A DNA stretch of 64,000 nt from an uncultured Lachnospiraceae bacterium (GCA_902789665.1 CADAOY010000004.1:558001-622000), one strand, 5' to 3'; positions 43,641-54,371 are shown, counted from the stretch's first letter. Program-made: numbers and translations. The notes: generated by a model from the sequence alone, not told the origin.

Positions 43641-45380
43641 TTACTGCACTTCCTTAAGGTCATAACCGGATATATCGCTCTCGCCAACCATTGAATAATT
43701 TGTATGATATATTACATAACCCTTGGCAGCTCCAGTTACTTTCTTAAGGTGTTTCTTTCTTGTATAATCAATCTCAGCCTTGTCAGAGTTTGCCTTGGAA
43801 GAATAATGAGCTGCAAGGCCTGCCGCCAGTGCAAATATCTCATCTTCCATATCCCACTCTTCAGACTGATTGGCATTTAAGTTTCTTACAATAACATGGG
43901 AACCCGGCGCATTCTTAACATGGAACCACCAGTCATTACCTGTTGCCACATCAAAGGATATATGCTCATTCTGGTAATTATTCTTACCGACATAAATATC
44001 ATAGCCTTTGTAATTATAATGAAGCGGCTTACTCTTTCTTGTTGCCTTTTTAAGTTTATTCTTCTTTCTGATAAAACCTCTGTCAGCCAATTCTTTTCTG
44101 ATTTCATCAAGATCCTCATCATTTCTGGAAAAGGTAATGAATGTCAGCATATCCTCCAGATAAGCAATATCTTCCTTGGTCTTTTGCATCTGTTCTTCAG
44201 TAATTGCCACAGACCTTTTAAGCTTATTATATTTCTGATAATACATATTGGCATTTGCTATTGCATTCATGCTTTCCTTAAGCGGTATGGTGATTTTCTC
44301 ATTAGTATAATAATTATCTACAGTTACCGACTTAATATTAGGCTCAATCTGATATGAATAAACATTTAACAGTTCGCCATATATCTTATATTTATCTCTT
44401 TCATCTGCATCCTTAAGCTGCTCAGTCTGCGCTTTGAGTTTCTTCTTATCCCTTGAAAGAATGGTATTTATGTTCTTAATTAAATCGCCGCTTTTCTGCT
44501 TTAAAAGATATTCTTCAGATTTTTCATTATAATAGTCATAAAGCATATCTGAAAGGCAGTCATAACCTTTAAGCTCAACGCACTCTATTTCCTCTTTACC
44601 TGCAAGATATCTCTTAAGCGCCGCCTTAATCTCATCCACCTGATAATCAAAAACAATATAATCGAATACCCTGCCATTAAGCATTATCATATTAAATTTA
44701 TAATTAGCATTCTTTACATCCGAAATGCTTCTTTCAAATCTGCCAAAAGTCTCCTCTTTACTCTCACCGGATAAAAATGCATTCATGAAAGAAGAAATGC
44801 CCATGTAATTATTCTGAAGACTCTCCTGCTCTTTGCTTAAGAATCCTTCTTTCGTTTCTTCCAAAGGATTACTCTTTGAATTACTCTCAGGGATAAAATA
44901 CCTGCACCCCGGCAGCACAGTTCTTACAGAACTCATGGCAGGGCCTACTCTTATGAGAGCATCCACTATTGTTTCATCTTCATTATATAGAATCAGATTA
45001 CTGTATCTTCCCATAAGTTCGAATGTAAGAATTCTGTGGCAGGTATCTCCCATTTCATTAAGGTGACGTACCTTTATATTAATTACTCTTTCAAACTTAG
45101 GCTGATATATATCTTCAACAAGGGCGCCCTGAATATGCTTTCTTAAAACCATATTAAAAGAACTGGCTGAAAGCGGACTTAAAGCCTTATTTTTGGTTAT
45201 ATATATAAGTGGCATCTGTGCAGAAATCTGCATCATAAGCTTATAGGTTACAGGGCCGTTTTTAATATTAAGCACAACCTGTTTTTCTTCAGGATGAGTA
45301 ACCTTAACTATTCTTCCGCCAACCAGCAGATTATTCAGTTCTTTGGACAATGCCGCAATTGTATATCCGTCAAAAGCCAT
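43641..45380 (-). CDS. rqcH: Ribosome quality-control protein RqcH (NFACT family)
   Basis: The 579-residue protein carries NFACT-N (MAFDGYTIAALSKELNNLL, ELMGRYSNLILYN), a helix-hairpin-helix and coiled-coil middle (about 290-420), and NFACT-R (KGYDIYVGKNNYQNEHIS, GSHVIVRNL, AAHYSSKANS). In Firmicutes it binds split 50S subunits with peptidyl-tRNA and adds C-terminal alanine tails. Old names call it fibronectin-binding protein. AAAGGATTATAAAATG marks the start. It lies between glgA and yicC, as in related genomes. Confidence 0.94.
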   Translation of the reverse strand: MAFDGYTIAALSKELNNLLVGGRIVKVTHPEEKQVVLNIKNGPVTYKLMMQISAQMPLIYITKNKALSPLSASSFNMVLRKHIQGALVEDIYQPKFERVINIKVRHLNEMGDTCHRILTFELMGRYSNLILYNEDETIVDALIRVGPAMSSVRTVLPGCRYFIPESNSKSNPLEETKEGFLSKEQESLQNNYMGISSFMNAFLSGESKEETFGRFERSISDVKNANYKFNMIMLNGRVFDYIVFDYQVDEIKAALKRYLAGKEEIECVELKGYDCLSDMLYDYYNEKSEEYLLKQKSGDLIKNINTILSRDKKKLKAQTEQLKDADERDKYKIYGELLNVYSYQIEPNIKSVTVDNYYTNEKITIPLKESMNAIANANMYYQKYNKLKRSVAITEEQMQKTKEDIAYLEDMLTFITFSRNDEDLDEIRKELADRGFIRKKNKLKKATRKSKPLHYNYKGYDIYVGKNNYQNEHISFDVATGNDWWFHVKNAPGSHVIVRNLNANQSEEWDMEDEIFALAAGLAAHYSSKANSDKAEIDYTRKKHLKKVTGAAKGYVIYHTNYSMVGESDISGYDLKEVQ

Positions 45381-45400
45381 TTTATAATCCTTTGCATTAA

Positions 45401-45424
45401 AAGAGCCTGGATATCCAGGCTCTT
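45401..45424 (-). terminator. Perfect 24-base palindrome after glgA
   Basis: AAGAGCCTGGAT/ATCCAGGCTCTT is a perfect 12-bp inverted repeat followed by TTTTAATG on the minus strand. It ends glgA but is only 20 bases before the rqcH start, leaving no room for a promoter, so some read-through must feed rqcH. Confidence 0.7.
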
Positions 45425-45443
45425 CAATCTTTGTTTAATTTAA

Positions 45444-46889
45444 TTAACCAATCAACCAGTCATACATTTCCTGATATTTTCTTGCTGATACATGCCAGGA
45501 GAAATCAGCGGCCATGGCTCTGTCAACCATCTTATTCCACTCTCTCTTCTTGTCATAATAAATCTTCTCAGCATATCGAATGGTTCCAAGCATCTCATGA
45601 GCATTATAATTAACGAAGCTGAAACCTGTACCGGTTCCTTCATACTCATTATAAGGAATAACTGTATCCTTAAGACCACCTGTCTCTCTGACGATTGGAA
45701 TTGAACCATAACGAAGGGCCATTAACTGGCTGAGTCCGCAAGGCTCAAATAAGGATGGCATTAAGAATGCATCAGATGCACCGTAAATCTTATGAGACAT
45801 GGCTTCTGAATAATAAATATTTGCAGAAACCTTATTATTATATTTCCAGTCGAAATGACGGAACATATTCTCATACTGTTCTTCACCTGTACCAAGTACA
45901 ACTATCTGTACTGCATCCTGGCAAAGCTCATCCATAATATAGGCGATAAGATCGAAACCTTTCTGATCGGTAAGTCTGGATACAATACCAATCATCATTA
46001 TCTTATCATCCTGATCAAGACCTAAGTCTTTCTGAAGGGCTCTCTTATTCTTAATCTTCTCTTTACGGAATGTTGAAGCACTGTATCTGTAATCAAGGAA
46101 CTTGTCCACACTTGGATCATATTCCTCATAATCGATACCATTAACAATACCTCTTAAGTCATTGGATCTTGCTCTCATAAGACCATCAAGACTCTCACCA
46201 TAGAATGGCATCTTAATCTCATCAGCATATGTCTCACTAACTGTAGTAATGGCATCTGCATAAACAAGACCGCCCTTAAGCAAGTTGGCATTCTTATATG
46301 CTTCAAGTTTATCAGGTGTAAAGAAGTAATCAGGAAGGCCTGTAATATCCTGAACTGTCTTAACATCCCACTTACCCTGGAACTTAAGGTTATGAATAGT
46401 CATAATAGTCTTAATTCCCTGGAAGAATTCATTACCTGCAAATCTCTCTTTAAGATATACAGGAATAAGTCCTGTCTGCCAGTCATGACAATGAATGATG
46501 TCTGGTCTGAATCCAAGAAGCGGCATGGCTGCAAGTGATGCCTTACAGAAGAATGCGAACTTCTCAATATCATCATAAACATTGGAACTGTAAGGTCTGA
46601 ATCCGCCAAACTTACCTTCGTTATCAATGAAATAATATGTTACTCCATCAACAACTGCTTCAAGAATACCAACATATTCATTTTTCCAGTGGAAATCCAT
46701 ATAGAAAGATGTTTTATAAACCATCTTATTCCTAAGTTCCTCCGGAATGCAGGTATACTTAGGAAGCATAACTCTAATATCAAAATATTTCTTATCAACA
46801 CATTTAGGCAGTGAACCTACAACATCTGCAAGACCACCGGTTTTGATAAAAGGTACACCCTCAGATGCAACAAAAAGAATATTTTTCAT
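45444..46889 (-). CDS. glgA: Glycogen synthase (ADP-glucose type)
   Basis: The GT5 enzyme extends alpha-1,4-glucan from ADP-glucose. KTGGLADVVGSLP is the N-terminal substrate loop, HCHDWQTGL and HNLKFQG are the middle motifs, and the C-terminal half has GIVSRLTDQKGFDL and SLFEPCGLSQLMALRYGSIP with the catalytic acid. I start at the ATG at 46889, preceded by GGAGGGTTAGA (481 residues); the longer frame lacks a site. No other glycogen gene is nearby. It has its own promoter. Confidence 0.96.
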   Translation of the reverse strand: MKNILFVASEGVPFIKTGGLADVVGSLPKCVDKKYFDIRVMLPKYTCIPEELRNKMVYKTSFYMDFHWKNEYVGILEAVVDGVTYYFIDNEGKFGGFRPYSSNVYDDIEKFAFFCKASLAAMPLLGFRPDIIHCHDWQTGLIPVYLKERFAGNEFFQGIKTIMTIHNLKFQGKWDVKTVQDITGLPDYFFTPDKLEAYKNANLLKGGLVYADAITTVSETYADEIKMPFYGESLDGLMRARSNDLRGIVNGIDYEEYDPSVDKFLDYRYSASTFRKEKIKNKRALQKDLGLDQDDKIMMIGIVSRLTDQKGFDLIAYIMDELCQDAVQIVVLGTGEEQYENMFRHFDWKYNNKVSANIYYSEAMSHKIYGASDAFLMPSLFEPCGLSQLMALRYGSIPIVRETGGLKDTVIPYNEYEGTGTGFSFVNYNAHEMLGTIRYAEKIYYDKKREWNKMVDRAMAADFSWHVSARKYQEMYDWLIG

Positions 46890-46929
46890 TCTAACCCTCC
46901 AATAAATATTGATTCTCAATATCATATAA

Positions 46930-46958
46930 ATTATATCGCATTTAAGGCTTTAAGTAAA
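46930..46958 (-). promoter_or_regulatory. Promoter of glgA
   Basis: TTTACT, a 17-base spacer and TATAAT lie 41 bases before glgA on the minus strand. Confidence 0.6.
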
Positions 46959-46960
46959 GT

Positions 46961-46985
46961 AAAAACCAAGGCCGAAACCTTGGTT
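46961..46985 (-). terminator. Intrinsic terminator after the diguanylate cyclase gene
   Basis: A perfect 8-bp stem AACCAAGG/CCTTGGTT with a 6-base loop is followed by TTTACTTT on the minus strand, 22 bases after the stop. Confidence 0.85.
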
Positions 46986-47006
46986 AACTCTTAAATATTT
47001 CGAAAA

Positions 47007-48062
47007 TCAGCGACGCCTTCTGTCGTGCAATTTATAATATTCTGATTTATTCTTATACATCTTTGTTTCTGCCGAAACAACAAGATTATTTATATCCAGA
47101 TTACTGGCACTTGCCACCTCATATCCAACTGCCATATGGAAGCCTTTATCTTCCACATTTTTGATGATGGTGGCGATTTTGGAAGAGATGCTTTCTTCAG
47201 CCATGTCGAGTGAGAATGCCACGAATTCATCACCACCAATTCTGTATGAATCATAAATTCCAAAAGCAGTTTTAAGTTCATCAGCTATGGTCTTAAGCAT
47301 TAAGTCGCCCTTCTCATGACCTTCTGTATTATTAAGCTGATGAAGGCCGTTGCCGTCAATATAGATACAGCAGATTTTGTCCTTCGCCCTGCCTTTGTAA
47401 TCTTTTAATCTCCACTCATAGCAGTTACGGTTATTAAGACCGGTAAGCTGATCAAGTTCGCTCATCTTCTGCAGTTTATTCTCAAGAACAAAACCGTTAA
47501 TCCTGTTCATTGTAACTATTGTTGAGCATGATGCTGACAAAAGACCATATATTACTGCATTGGTTAAATCCGAATAAAGCACGGAACCTGTTTTGGTTCT
47601 GGCTACCAGAATAAGAAAAACTACGACATAAAAGCCAAGGCATGAAATGATTCTAAGGGGTTTATCAACAAAAATCATCGGCAGCAGAACAAGCATAACC
47701 AGGAAGGTTGCTGCCTGCTGTTCAGGCCTTGAATATACTGCAATTGCGATACCATATAAAAGGAATATGGTGAAAGAAAAATAAATTGCAATATAAGAAA
47801 GTATACGAATTTTCTCCGAATAAAGGGAAATAATTATTAGTGCCAGAGAACACAGCATTCCACTTACAAATATACTTCTTGAACTTGCAAATCCTTCAAG
47901 AACAAAAGACATAACAAACATAATGCACACCAAAACAAAAGCAACAGATGAATAAATCATAACTGTCCTTGCATTAGTCTTTTCTATCTTTCTTCTGATT
48001 AAATTGTAAGTTTCCTTATCTGTTCCACCGTACAGACAAATGTTCTTGATTTTTTGAAACAT
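47007..48062 (-). CDS. Membrane diguanylate cyclase (GGDEF domain)
   Basis: The 351-residue protein has about six membrane helices (32-190) and a GGDEF domain (about 200-345) with DQLTGLNNRNCYEWRL, YIDGNGLHQLNN and the intact active site RIGGDEFVAF. It should make cyclic di-GMP from GTP. The inhibitory I-site RxxD five residues before the motif is absent (GIYDSYR), so product inhibition may be weak. There is no known sensory fold. It follows queA by 11 bases and ends the pheST-pepM18-queA run. Confidence 0.9.
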   Translation of the reverse strand: MFQKIKNICLYGGTDKETYNLIRRKIEKTNARTVMIYSSVAFVLVCIMFVMSFVLEGFASSRSIFVSGMLCSLALIIISLYSEKIRILSYIAIYFSFTIFLLYGIAIAVYSRPEQQAATFLVMLVLLPMIFVDKPLRIISCLGFYVVVFLILVARTKTGSVLYSDLTNAVIYGLLSASCSTIVTMNRINGFVLENKLQKMSELDQLTGLNNRNCYEWRLKDYKGRAKDKICCIYIDGNGLHQLNNTEGHEKGDLMLKTIADELKTAFGIYDSYRIGGDEFVAFSLDMAEESISSKIATIIKNVEDKGFHMAVGYEVASASNLDINNLVVSAETKMYKNKSEYYKLHDRRRR

Positions 48063-48073
48063 ACATTCCCCGA

Positions 48074-49126
48074 TTAAATCATCTCATCCGTTATAAACAT
48101 TGCATCACCAAAAGAGAAGAATCTGTATCTTTCCTTCACGGCTTCATTATAGGCATTAAGCACATTCTCTCTTCCTGCCAGTGCACTTACAAGCATAATA
48201 AGTGTAGACTCCGGCAAATGGAAATTGGTAATAAGACAGTCAAGAATCTTAAACTTATAACCCGGATATATAAAAATCTCCGTATTACCACTACATGCCT
48301 TAATTAATCCATTGTCATCAGCTGCGCTTTCTACTGTTCTGCAGCTTGTGGTACCAACGCATATAACTCTGCCGCCATTTCTCTTGGTTTCATTTATTAT
48401 ATCGGCACTTTCTTCAGAAATTACATAATATTCTGAATGCATATGGTGATCAAGGATATTATCTTCCTTTACAGGTCTGAATGTTCCAAGTCCCACATGC
48501 AGGGTTACATAGGCAATTTTGATACCTTTTTTCTCAATCTCAGCAAGTAGCTCTTTGGTAAAATGAAGCCCCGCAGTTGGCGCTGCAGCCGAACCATCGA
48601 ACTTCGCATATACTGTCTGATATCTGTTTTTATCCTGTAATTTATGAGTTATATACGGAGGCAGAGGCATCTGGCCGATTTTATCCAGAATCTCTTCGAA
48701 TATGCCATCATATTCGAATTCGATTTCTCTGTTTCCTTCTTCTAATATATTAACAATTTTACCTTTTAGCAAGCCTTCACCAAAAATAAATTCATCACCC
48801 GGTTTTGCTTTTTTGCCCGGCTTACAAAGGCACTCCCAGTTAGTATCGGAAAGCCTTTTTAATAAAAGGAATTCCACTGATGCTCCGCTTCCCACCTTCG
48901 TTGCATAAATTCTTGCAGGAATAACTTTGGTATCATTAAGAACAAGGCAGTCACCTTCATGAAGATAATTAATAATATCTTTAAATACATGATGGCTTAT
49001 GCTGCCGTTGTCCTTATTTAAAACCATAAGTCTTGAAGAACTTCTGTCTGTCAAAGGGTCCTGAGCAATCAGTTCTTCCGGAAGTTCATAATTAAAATCT
49101 GATTTTAGTAAAATATTATCTGACAT
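48074..49126 (-). CDS. queA: tRNA preQ1(34) S-adenosylmethionine ribosyltransferase-isomerase
   Basis: The enzyme transfers and isomerises the ribose of S-adenosylmethionine to preQ1 in tRNA, giving epoxyqueuosine. Marks are [76 protein letters not shown] and [12 protein letters not shown]. Its 350 residues are normal. Its ATG directly abuts the aminopeptidase stop, and no clear ribosome binding site is seen, so translation is coupled. Confidence 0.96.
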   Translation of the reverse strand: MSDNILLKSDFNYELPEELIAQDPLTDRSSSRLMVLNKDNGSISHHVFKDIINYLHEGDCLVLNDTKVIPARIYATKVGSGASVEFLLLKRLSDTNWECLCKPGKKAKPGDEFIFGEGLLKGKIVNILEEGNREIEFEYDGIFEEILDKIGQMPLPPYITHKLQDKNRYQTVYAKFDGSAAAPTAGLHFTKELLAEIEKKGIKIAYVTLHVGLGTFRPVKEDNILDHHMHSEYYVISEESADIINETKRNGGRVICVGTTSCRTVESAADDNGLIKACSGNTEIFIYPGYKFKILDCLITNFHLPESTLIMLVSALAGRENVLNAYNEAVKERYRFFSFGDAMFITDEMI

Positions 49127-50545
49127 TTAAACACTCTTTAAGAAACTTACATATCCTCTGTATGTTTCATATACATCTGCTTTACTTACTACTTCAAAAG
49201 GTGCATGCATGTTAAGTACTGCAACGCCGCAGTCAATAACATTCATGCCATATTTGGCAAGAATATAGGCAATGGTTCCACCGCCGCCTAAATCAACCTT
49301 ACCAAGTTCTGCAAGCTGATACTGAACATCGTCATCATCAAATGTCTTACGGAGGAATGCAAGATATTCAGCATTGGCATCATTAGAGCCACTCTTTCCC
49401 CTGCTTCCCGTAAACTTGCAAAGTACCATACCCTTTCCAAGATATGATGTATTCTTCTTATCAAATGAAGAAGCAAACTTAGGATCAAATCCCGCATTAA
49501 CATCAGATGATAACATTCTAGAATTAGAAAGCATTCTTCTAAGTGTAAGCTGGCTTTCCTTACCTGTTGCAAGCGCTACAATTTCAGCCATTACATTTTC
49601 AAAGAAAAGTGATGTCATACCTGTTGCGCCAACAGAACCGATTTCTTCCTTATCTGTCAGAATACATACAGCAGTTCTCTCTACAGCGCTTGTATCCATA
49701 ATTGCTCTGAAAGATGGATATGAACATACTCTGTCATCATGTCCATAACCCATTATCATGCTTCTGTCTATACCTGCATCATATGCTCTTCCTGCAGGAA
49801 CAACTTCAAGTTCAGCAGATAAGAAATCTTCTTCTTCCATATCATAATAATCTTTAAGAAGTTTAAGAACACCTTTCTTAACTGCTTCTTTCTCTTCTTT
49901 ATCTTCATCATCCTTAGCGGATTTCTTCTTTGTATCAGCTATTGGTCTTGATCCGATAACAACATCCAAATCCTCACCTTCAATAACTACAGAAGCTTTC
50001 TTCTCCATCTGTTTTGCAGATAAATGAATAAGTAAGTCAGAGATAAAGAATACAGGATCATCTGCTTCCTCACCCAAATTCACAATAACTGTTGTACCGT
50101 CTTTTTTACATACAACACCGTGAATTGCAAGCGGAAGTGTTACCCACTGATATTTCTTGATACCACCATAATAATGGGTATCAAGATAAGCAATTCCGCC
50201 ATCTTCATATAAAGGATTGGATTTAATATCCATTCTTGGAGAATCAATATGAGCACCAAGAATATTAACACCCTCTTCAAGTGGCTTTTTGCCAAGCTTA
50301 ACCATAACTATTGACTTATTCATGTTTACGGCATAGATTTTATCCCCTGCCTTAAGCTTCTTTCCTGATTTAATAGCTTCACTTAATTCAATATAGCCAT
50401 CCTTAATTGCTTCATCAACAAAGAAATCAACACATTCTCTCTCTGTTTTGCAATTTGAAAGAAACTCTCTGTAACTGTCATTAAGTTTGTTAAGTTCATT
50501 TAATTTTCTGGAATTATACTTATTCCATAAGTCTTTATTTTCCAT
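49127..50545 (-). CDS. M18 family aminopeptidase
   Basis: The 472-residue protein is an M18 zinc aminopeptidase of the type found in Clostridia. It shows LGAHIDSPRMDIKSNPLYE (first metal His and Asp), TDKEEIGSVGATGM (catalytic Glu pair), NSRMLSSDVNAGFDP and the late NMHAPFEVVSKADVYE. A Lys/Glu-rich insert (KKKSAKDDEDKEEKEAVKK) lies near residue 210. It removes N-terminal residues, often acidic or neutral ones, in the cytoplasm. AAGGTGTAGTAAATG marks the start. Confidence 0.92.
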   Translation of the reverse strand: MENKDLWNKYNSRKLNELNKLNDSYREFLSNCKTERECVDFFVDEAIKDGYIELSEAIKSGKKLKAGDKIYAVNMNKSIVMVKLGKKPLEEGVNILGAHIDSPRMDIKSNPLYEDGGIAYLDTHYYGGIKKYQWVTLPLAIHGVVCKKDGTTVIVNLGEEADDPVFFISDLLIHLSAKQMEKKASVVIEGEDLDVVIGSRPIADTKKKSAKDDEDKEEKEAVKKGVLKLLKDYYDMEEEDFLSAELEVVPAGRAYDAGIDRSMIMGYGHDDRVCSYPSFRAIMDTSAVERTAVCILTDKEEIGSVGATGMTSLFFENVMAEIVALATGKESQLTLRRMLSNSRMLSSDVNAGFDPKFASSFDKKNTSYLGKGMVLCKFTGSRGKSGSNDANAEYLAFLRKTFDDDDVQYQLAELGKVDLGGGGTIAYILAKYGMNVIDCGVAVLNMHAPFEVVSKADVYETYRGYVSFLKSV

Positions 50546-50569
50546 TTACTACACCTTCTTTCTGGTAAG

Positions 50570-52990
50570 TTAACTTCTGATATCAACATCAAGTTTATAT
50601 TTAAGATTACCAAGTATCTTCTTTACATACTTATCTACACTATCAGCTGCAAAATCTTCCTCTCCCGGTGTAAATGTAATAGTAAATGCCATACTCTTCT
50701 TATCTTCAGGAATATTTTCTCCTTCATAAACGTCAAAGAGTTTAACATCAGTAATATATTTGCAGGCATCCTTAATTGTCTTTTCAACTTCACCACATGA
50801 TAATTCCTTATTCATAAGTAAAGCAAGGTCTCTGTTAACAGATGGGAACTTGGAAAGTGGCTTGAATGAAGCCTTTGTATCAAGTGCATAAAGGTAATCA
50901 AGATCTATCTCACATATGAAAGCACCGGTTCTTAAATCAAGTTTCTCGGCTACTTCATATGCTACCTTTCCAAGATATCCTATTTCCTTGTCGCCATGTT
51001 TGATTACAGCTGTCTGATAAGGATGTAAAAATGTCTTCTCAGCCTTCTCGTATGTAAATTCCGTGAAGAATGATTTGGCTACAGCATTTACAATTCCCTT
51101 AAGAGTATAGAAATCATACTTATCACCGAAAATTGAAATACAAAGTGTCTGCTTTTCTTCAGGATACTCTGTAAGAGGCAGTGACTTAGGAATAAATCTT
51201 GAAGCGATTTCGAAGAGTTTGCCTTCAAGATTACCCTTCTTCTGATTTCTTGATACTGCATGAAGCATTGATGGAACAAGTGTTGTTCTCATAATTGATA
51301 AGTCTTCATTTATAGGATTAAGAATCTTAATTGCCTGTCTTTCAGGAGCATCTTCAGGAAGATTAAGCAAATCAAAATCAGATGGTGAATAGAATGAATA
51401 ATGAATACATTCATATGCACCCTTGGCACATAAGTCTTTCTTAAGTTTAAGCTCTTTCTTCTGCTTAAGTGATAAGCCACCCATTGTAACCTGAGCATCT
51501 GGAAGGAATGTATCTACTATATGATCATAACCATACATTCTGATAACTTCTTCAGCAACATCAGGATAACTTTCCATATCCTCTCTGTATGCAGGGATCA
51601 TAAGTGTAAGTTCATCTCCATTTACCTTAGGATCAAATGATAAGTTCTTAAGAATCTTAACTATTTCATCTGTAGGTACTTCAATACCAAGCACTCTGTT
51701 AACCTTGGCAATGCTGACCTTCATCTCTCTAGGTTCAATGGAATTACCTGTATTAACATCAACATGAGTACAGGATACTTTACCGCATTCAAGTTCTTCT
51801 ACTAAATGAAGAGCTCTCTTCATTGCATTAAATGTTGAATATTCATCAACACCCTTTTCGTACTTGGCAGAAGCATCTGTTCTCTTACCAAGTGCTCTTG
51901 ATGTCTTTCTGATATTATCTCTTGCAAACTTTGCTGACTCGAAAAGCACTTCTTTTGTTGTATCTCTGATTTCAGAATTAAGACCACCCATAACACCTGC
52001 AATTGCTACAGGCTTAACGCCATCGCAGATAACCAGGTTATTGCTGTTAAGTTCATATTCCTGTTCATCAAGAGTAACGATTTTTTCCTTATCTTCGGCA
52101 CGTCTGACTACAATCTTATTTCCCTCAATATAGTCGCAGTCAAAAGCATGCATAGGCTGTCCCATTTCAAGAGAAACATAGTTTGTAATATCAACCATAT
52201 TTGAAATAGGCATCTGGCCAACCAAAGCAAGTCTTCTTTGCATCCAAAGTGGAGATTCCTTAATAACTACATCATGAACATAATGTCCGATATATCTTGG
52301 GCAGATATCCTGTGCCTTAACTTCAACTGTAAATCCGTCTTTTGTTACACTGTCTTCATGATACTTTAAAGATGGAGCTTTATATTCTCTGTCAAGCACA
52401 GCTGCAACTTCCTTTGCAATACCTGTGATACACTGGCAGTCAGGTCTGTTAGCAGTAATTGATACATCAAAAATATAATCATCAAGTCCTACAACAGGCT
52501 TAATATCTGCTCCGACTTCAGCATCATCAGATAATTCAAGCAAACCACAGTATGATGCACCAGGATACATACCACCCTGAACACCAATTTCCACACCTGA
52601 GCAGAGCATACCTTCGGAATCAATACCACGAAGTTTACCCTTCTTAATCTTCATAACACCTTCTACAGTCTTATGATCTTTAGCTGTAGCATAAACGCTT
52701 GCGCCATCAAGGGCTACAGGGAATTTCTTACCTGCTGCAACATTATCTGCACCACAGCATATCTGCAGAAGTTCCGGTTGTCCAACATCTACTTTACATA
52801 CATGAAGATGTGTATCAGGAATAGGTTCACATTCCTTTACTAAACCTACTACAACACCTGATATGTCTTTACCGATTTCAATTACTTCTTCAACTTCGAA
52901 TCCGCATGAGAAAAGTTTCTCTTCAAGAACCGAAGGATCAATATCATTAATATCTACATATTCTTTTAACCAACTTAAAGGTACTAACAT
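50570..52990 (-). CDS. pheT: Phenylalanyl-tRNA synthetase beta subunit
   Basis: The 806-residue subunit begins MLVPLSWLKEYVDI, has the tRNA-binding OB domain (about 40-150, VGLVKECEPIPDTHLHVCKV), B3/B4 editing domain (about 205-380), B5 domain with SYPDVAEEVIRMYGYD, and the C-terminal anticodon-binding FDX-ACB domain (SKFPSVNRDLALLM). It pairs with PheS to charge tRNA-Phe and to hydrolyse Tyr-tRNA-Phe. It follows pheS by 44 bases and is under the same T-box. Confidence 0.97.
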   Translation of the reverse strand: MLVPLSWLKEYVDINDIDPSVLEEKLFSCGFEVEEVIEIGKDISGVVVGLVKECEPIPDTHLHVCKVDVGQPELLQICCGADNVAAGKKFPVALDGASVYATAKDHKTVEGVMKIKKGKLRGIDSEGMLCSGVEIGVQGGMYPGASYCGLLELSDDAEVGADIKPVVGLDDYIFDVSITANRPDCQCITGIAKEVAAVLDREYKAPSLKYHEDSVTKDGFTVEVKAQDICPRYIGHYVHDVVIKESPLWMQRRLALVGQMPISNMVDITNYVSLEMGQPMHAFDCDYIEGNKIVVRRAEDKEKIVTLDEQEYELNSNNLVICDGVKPVAIAGVMGGLNSEIRDTTKEVLFESAKFARDNIRKTSRALGKRTDASAKYEKGVDEYSTFNAMKRALHLVEELECGKVSCTHVDVNTGNSIEPREMKVSIAKVNRVLGIEVPTDEIVKILKNLSFDPKVNGDELTLMIPAYREDMESYPDVAEEVIRMYGYDHIVDTFLPDAQVTMGGLSLKQKKELKLKKDLCAKGAYECIHYSFYSPSDFDLLNLPEDAPERQAIKILNPINEDLSIMRTTLVPSMLHAVSRNQKKGNLEGKLFEIASRFIPKSLPLTEYPEEKQTLCISIFGDKYDFYTLKGIVNAVAKSFFTEFTYEKAEKTFLHPYQTAVIKHGDKEIGYLGKVAYEVAEKLDLRTGAFICEIDLDYLYALDTKASFKPLSKFPSVNRDLALLMNKELSCGEVEKTIKDACKYITDVKLFDVYEGENIPEDKKSMAFTITFTPGEEDFAADSVDKYVKKILGNLKYKLDVDIRS

Positions 52991-53034
52991 GTTTTTATCC
53001 TCTCATATCTATATCAGTATTTCGTTATTAACTA

Positions 53035-54066
53035 TTAGTTGTCATCTATCTGCTTAAGAACATTTAAATCTGATTCAAATAACAGTTTGATGTTATTGAT
53101 ACCATACTTAAGCATTGCTGTTCTTTCTATACCTATACCAAATGCAAGACCTGAATATTCTTCAGAATCTATACCGCAATTCTCAAGTACTTTCTTGTTA
53201 ACGATACCTGCACCAAGGATTTCTATCCAGCCTGTACCCTTGCAAAGTTTACATCCCTTACCGCCACACTCAAAGCAGCTTACATCAACTTCAACTGAAG
53301 GCTCTGTAAATGGGAAATATGAAGGACGAAGTCTTGTTGTTGTATCTTCGCCATATATCTTCTTAACGAAATTATCAAGCATTCCCTTAAGGTCACAAAG
53401 TGTAATCTTTTTATCAACTACCAAACCTTCCATCTGAGTAAACATTGGTGAATGTGTTGCATCATCATCACTTCTGAAAACCTTACCAGGAGAAAGAATC
53501 TTGATAGGAGGTTTTGAATTCTCCATTACATGAATCTGACCTGATGAAGTCTGGGTTCTGAGTAAGAACTCAGGAGATAAATAAAAGGTATCCTGCATAT
53601 CACGTGCCGGATGATCGGCAGGTGTATTAAGTGCAGTAAAGTTATAATAATCGTTCTCGATTTCTGTTCCTTCGTAAATGGTGAATCCCATTCCTGCGAA
53701 AACATCGATAAGCTGATTTCTCATCTGAGTAATAGGATGAAGATTACCCTTCTCCTCTGCATCAGCATCGATAGTAACATCTATCTTTTCTCTTTGATAT
53801 TTAAACTCTAATTCTTTTTCCTTCATCTTCTTATCAAGATCTTCGAAGACTTCGGTTGCCCATTTCTTAAGTTCGTTAACCTGCTTACCGAATTCTGCTC
53901 TGTCTTCTGCAGCAAGATTCTTCATCTCTTTCATGAGCTGACCAATCTCACCGTTCTTGGAATCAAGGAACTGTTTTCTAAGTTCGAAAGCTGTTGCTCT
54001 TGATGTGGCTTTTTTCTCAATGCCAACCAAAATGCTTTGTCTGATTTGAGATAATTTCTCGTTCAT
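53035..54066 (-). CDS. pheS: Phenylalanyl-tRNA synthetase alpha subunit
   Basis: The 343-residue catalytic subunit has an N-terminal coiled coil for tRNA (1-100), then class II motifs [39 protein letters not shown] (motif 2) and [18 protein letters not shown] (motif 3), plus the [20 protein letters not shown] cysteine-bearing segment common in Firmicutes. AAGGAGAAAATTATG marks the start, just after the T-box. Confidence 0.97.
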   Translation of the reverse strand: MNEKLSQIRQSILVGIEKKATSRATAFELRKQFLDSKNGEIGQLMKEMKNLAAEDRAEFGKQVNELKKWATEVFEDLDKKMKEKELEFKYQREKIDVTIDADAEEKGNLHPITQMRNQLIDVFAGMGFTIYEGTEIENDYYNFTALNTPADHPARDMQDTFYLSPEFLLRTQTSSGQIHVMENSKPPIKILSPGKVFRSDDDATHSPMFTQMEGLVVDKKITLCDLKGMLDNFVKKIYGEDTTTRLRPSYFPFTEPSVEVDVSCFECGGKGCKLCKGTGWIEILGAGIVNKKVLENCGIDSEEYSGLAFGIGIERTAMLKYGINNIKLLFESDLNVLKQIDDN

Positions 54067-54090
54067 AATTTTCTCCTTACTTTATAAAAT

Positions 54091-54337
54091 AAAAAATCCC
54101 ATCTAAGGACAATCCTTAAATGGGACGTTATTAACGCGGTACCACCCACATTCCGTTATAGAACGGCTCTCATTAGAATTTAACGCATATCTTACGAATG
54201 CTCCTACTAATAATTCAAAGCATTAGCTCCAATGTGAAATTCGGTTTTACATTCATGCCCGGAGTTCTCACCTTTTGCTCCTTCTCTTTAAGCCCTGAAT
54301 GCATCCTACTATGCATCTTCATCGCCTTTACATATCT
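54091..54337 (-). promoter_or_regulatory. T-box riboswitch controlling pheST
   Basis: The leader contains the T-box core GGGTGGTACCGCG (54135-54147), which pairs with the free CCA end of uncharged tRNA, and a terminator hairpin with GTCCCAT/ATGGGAT and a T run (54091-54126). A candidate specifier in the Stem I region reads GAATTTCAC; both in-register triplets TTT and TTC are Phe codons. Low charged tRNA-Phe should open the terminator. Confidence 0.93.
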
Positions 54338-54343
54338 TTATAC

Positions 54344-54371
54344 ATTTTAACAAATTAAAACTATAAGTCAA
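54344..54371 (-). promoter_or_regulatory. Promoter of the pheS T-box transcript
   Basis: TTGACT, a 16-base spacer and TAAAAT lie just upstream of the T-box leader, starting right after the yihY stop. Confidence 0.7.
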
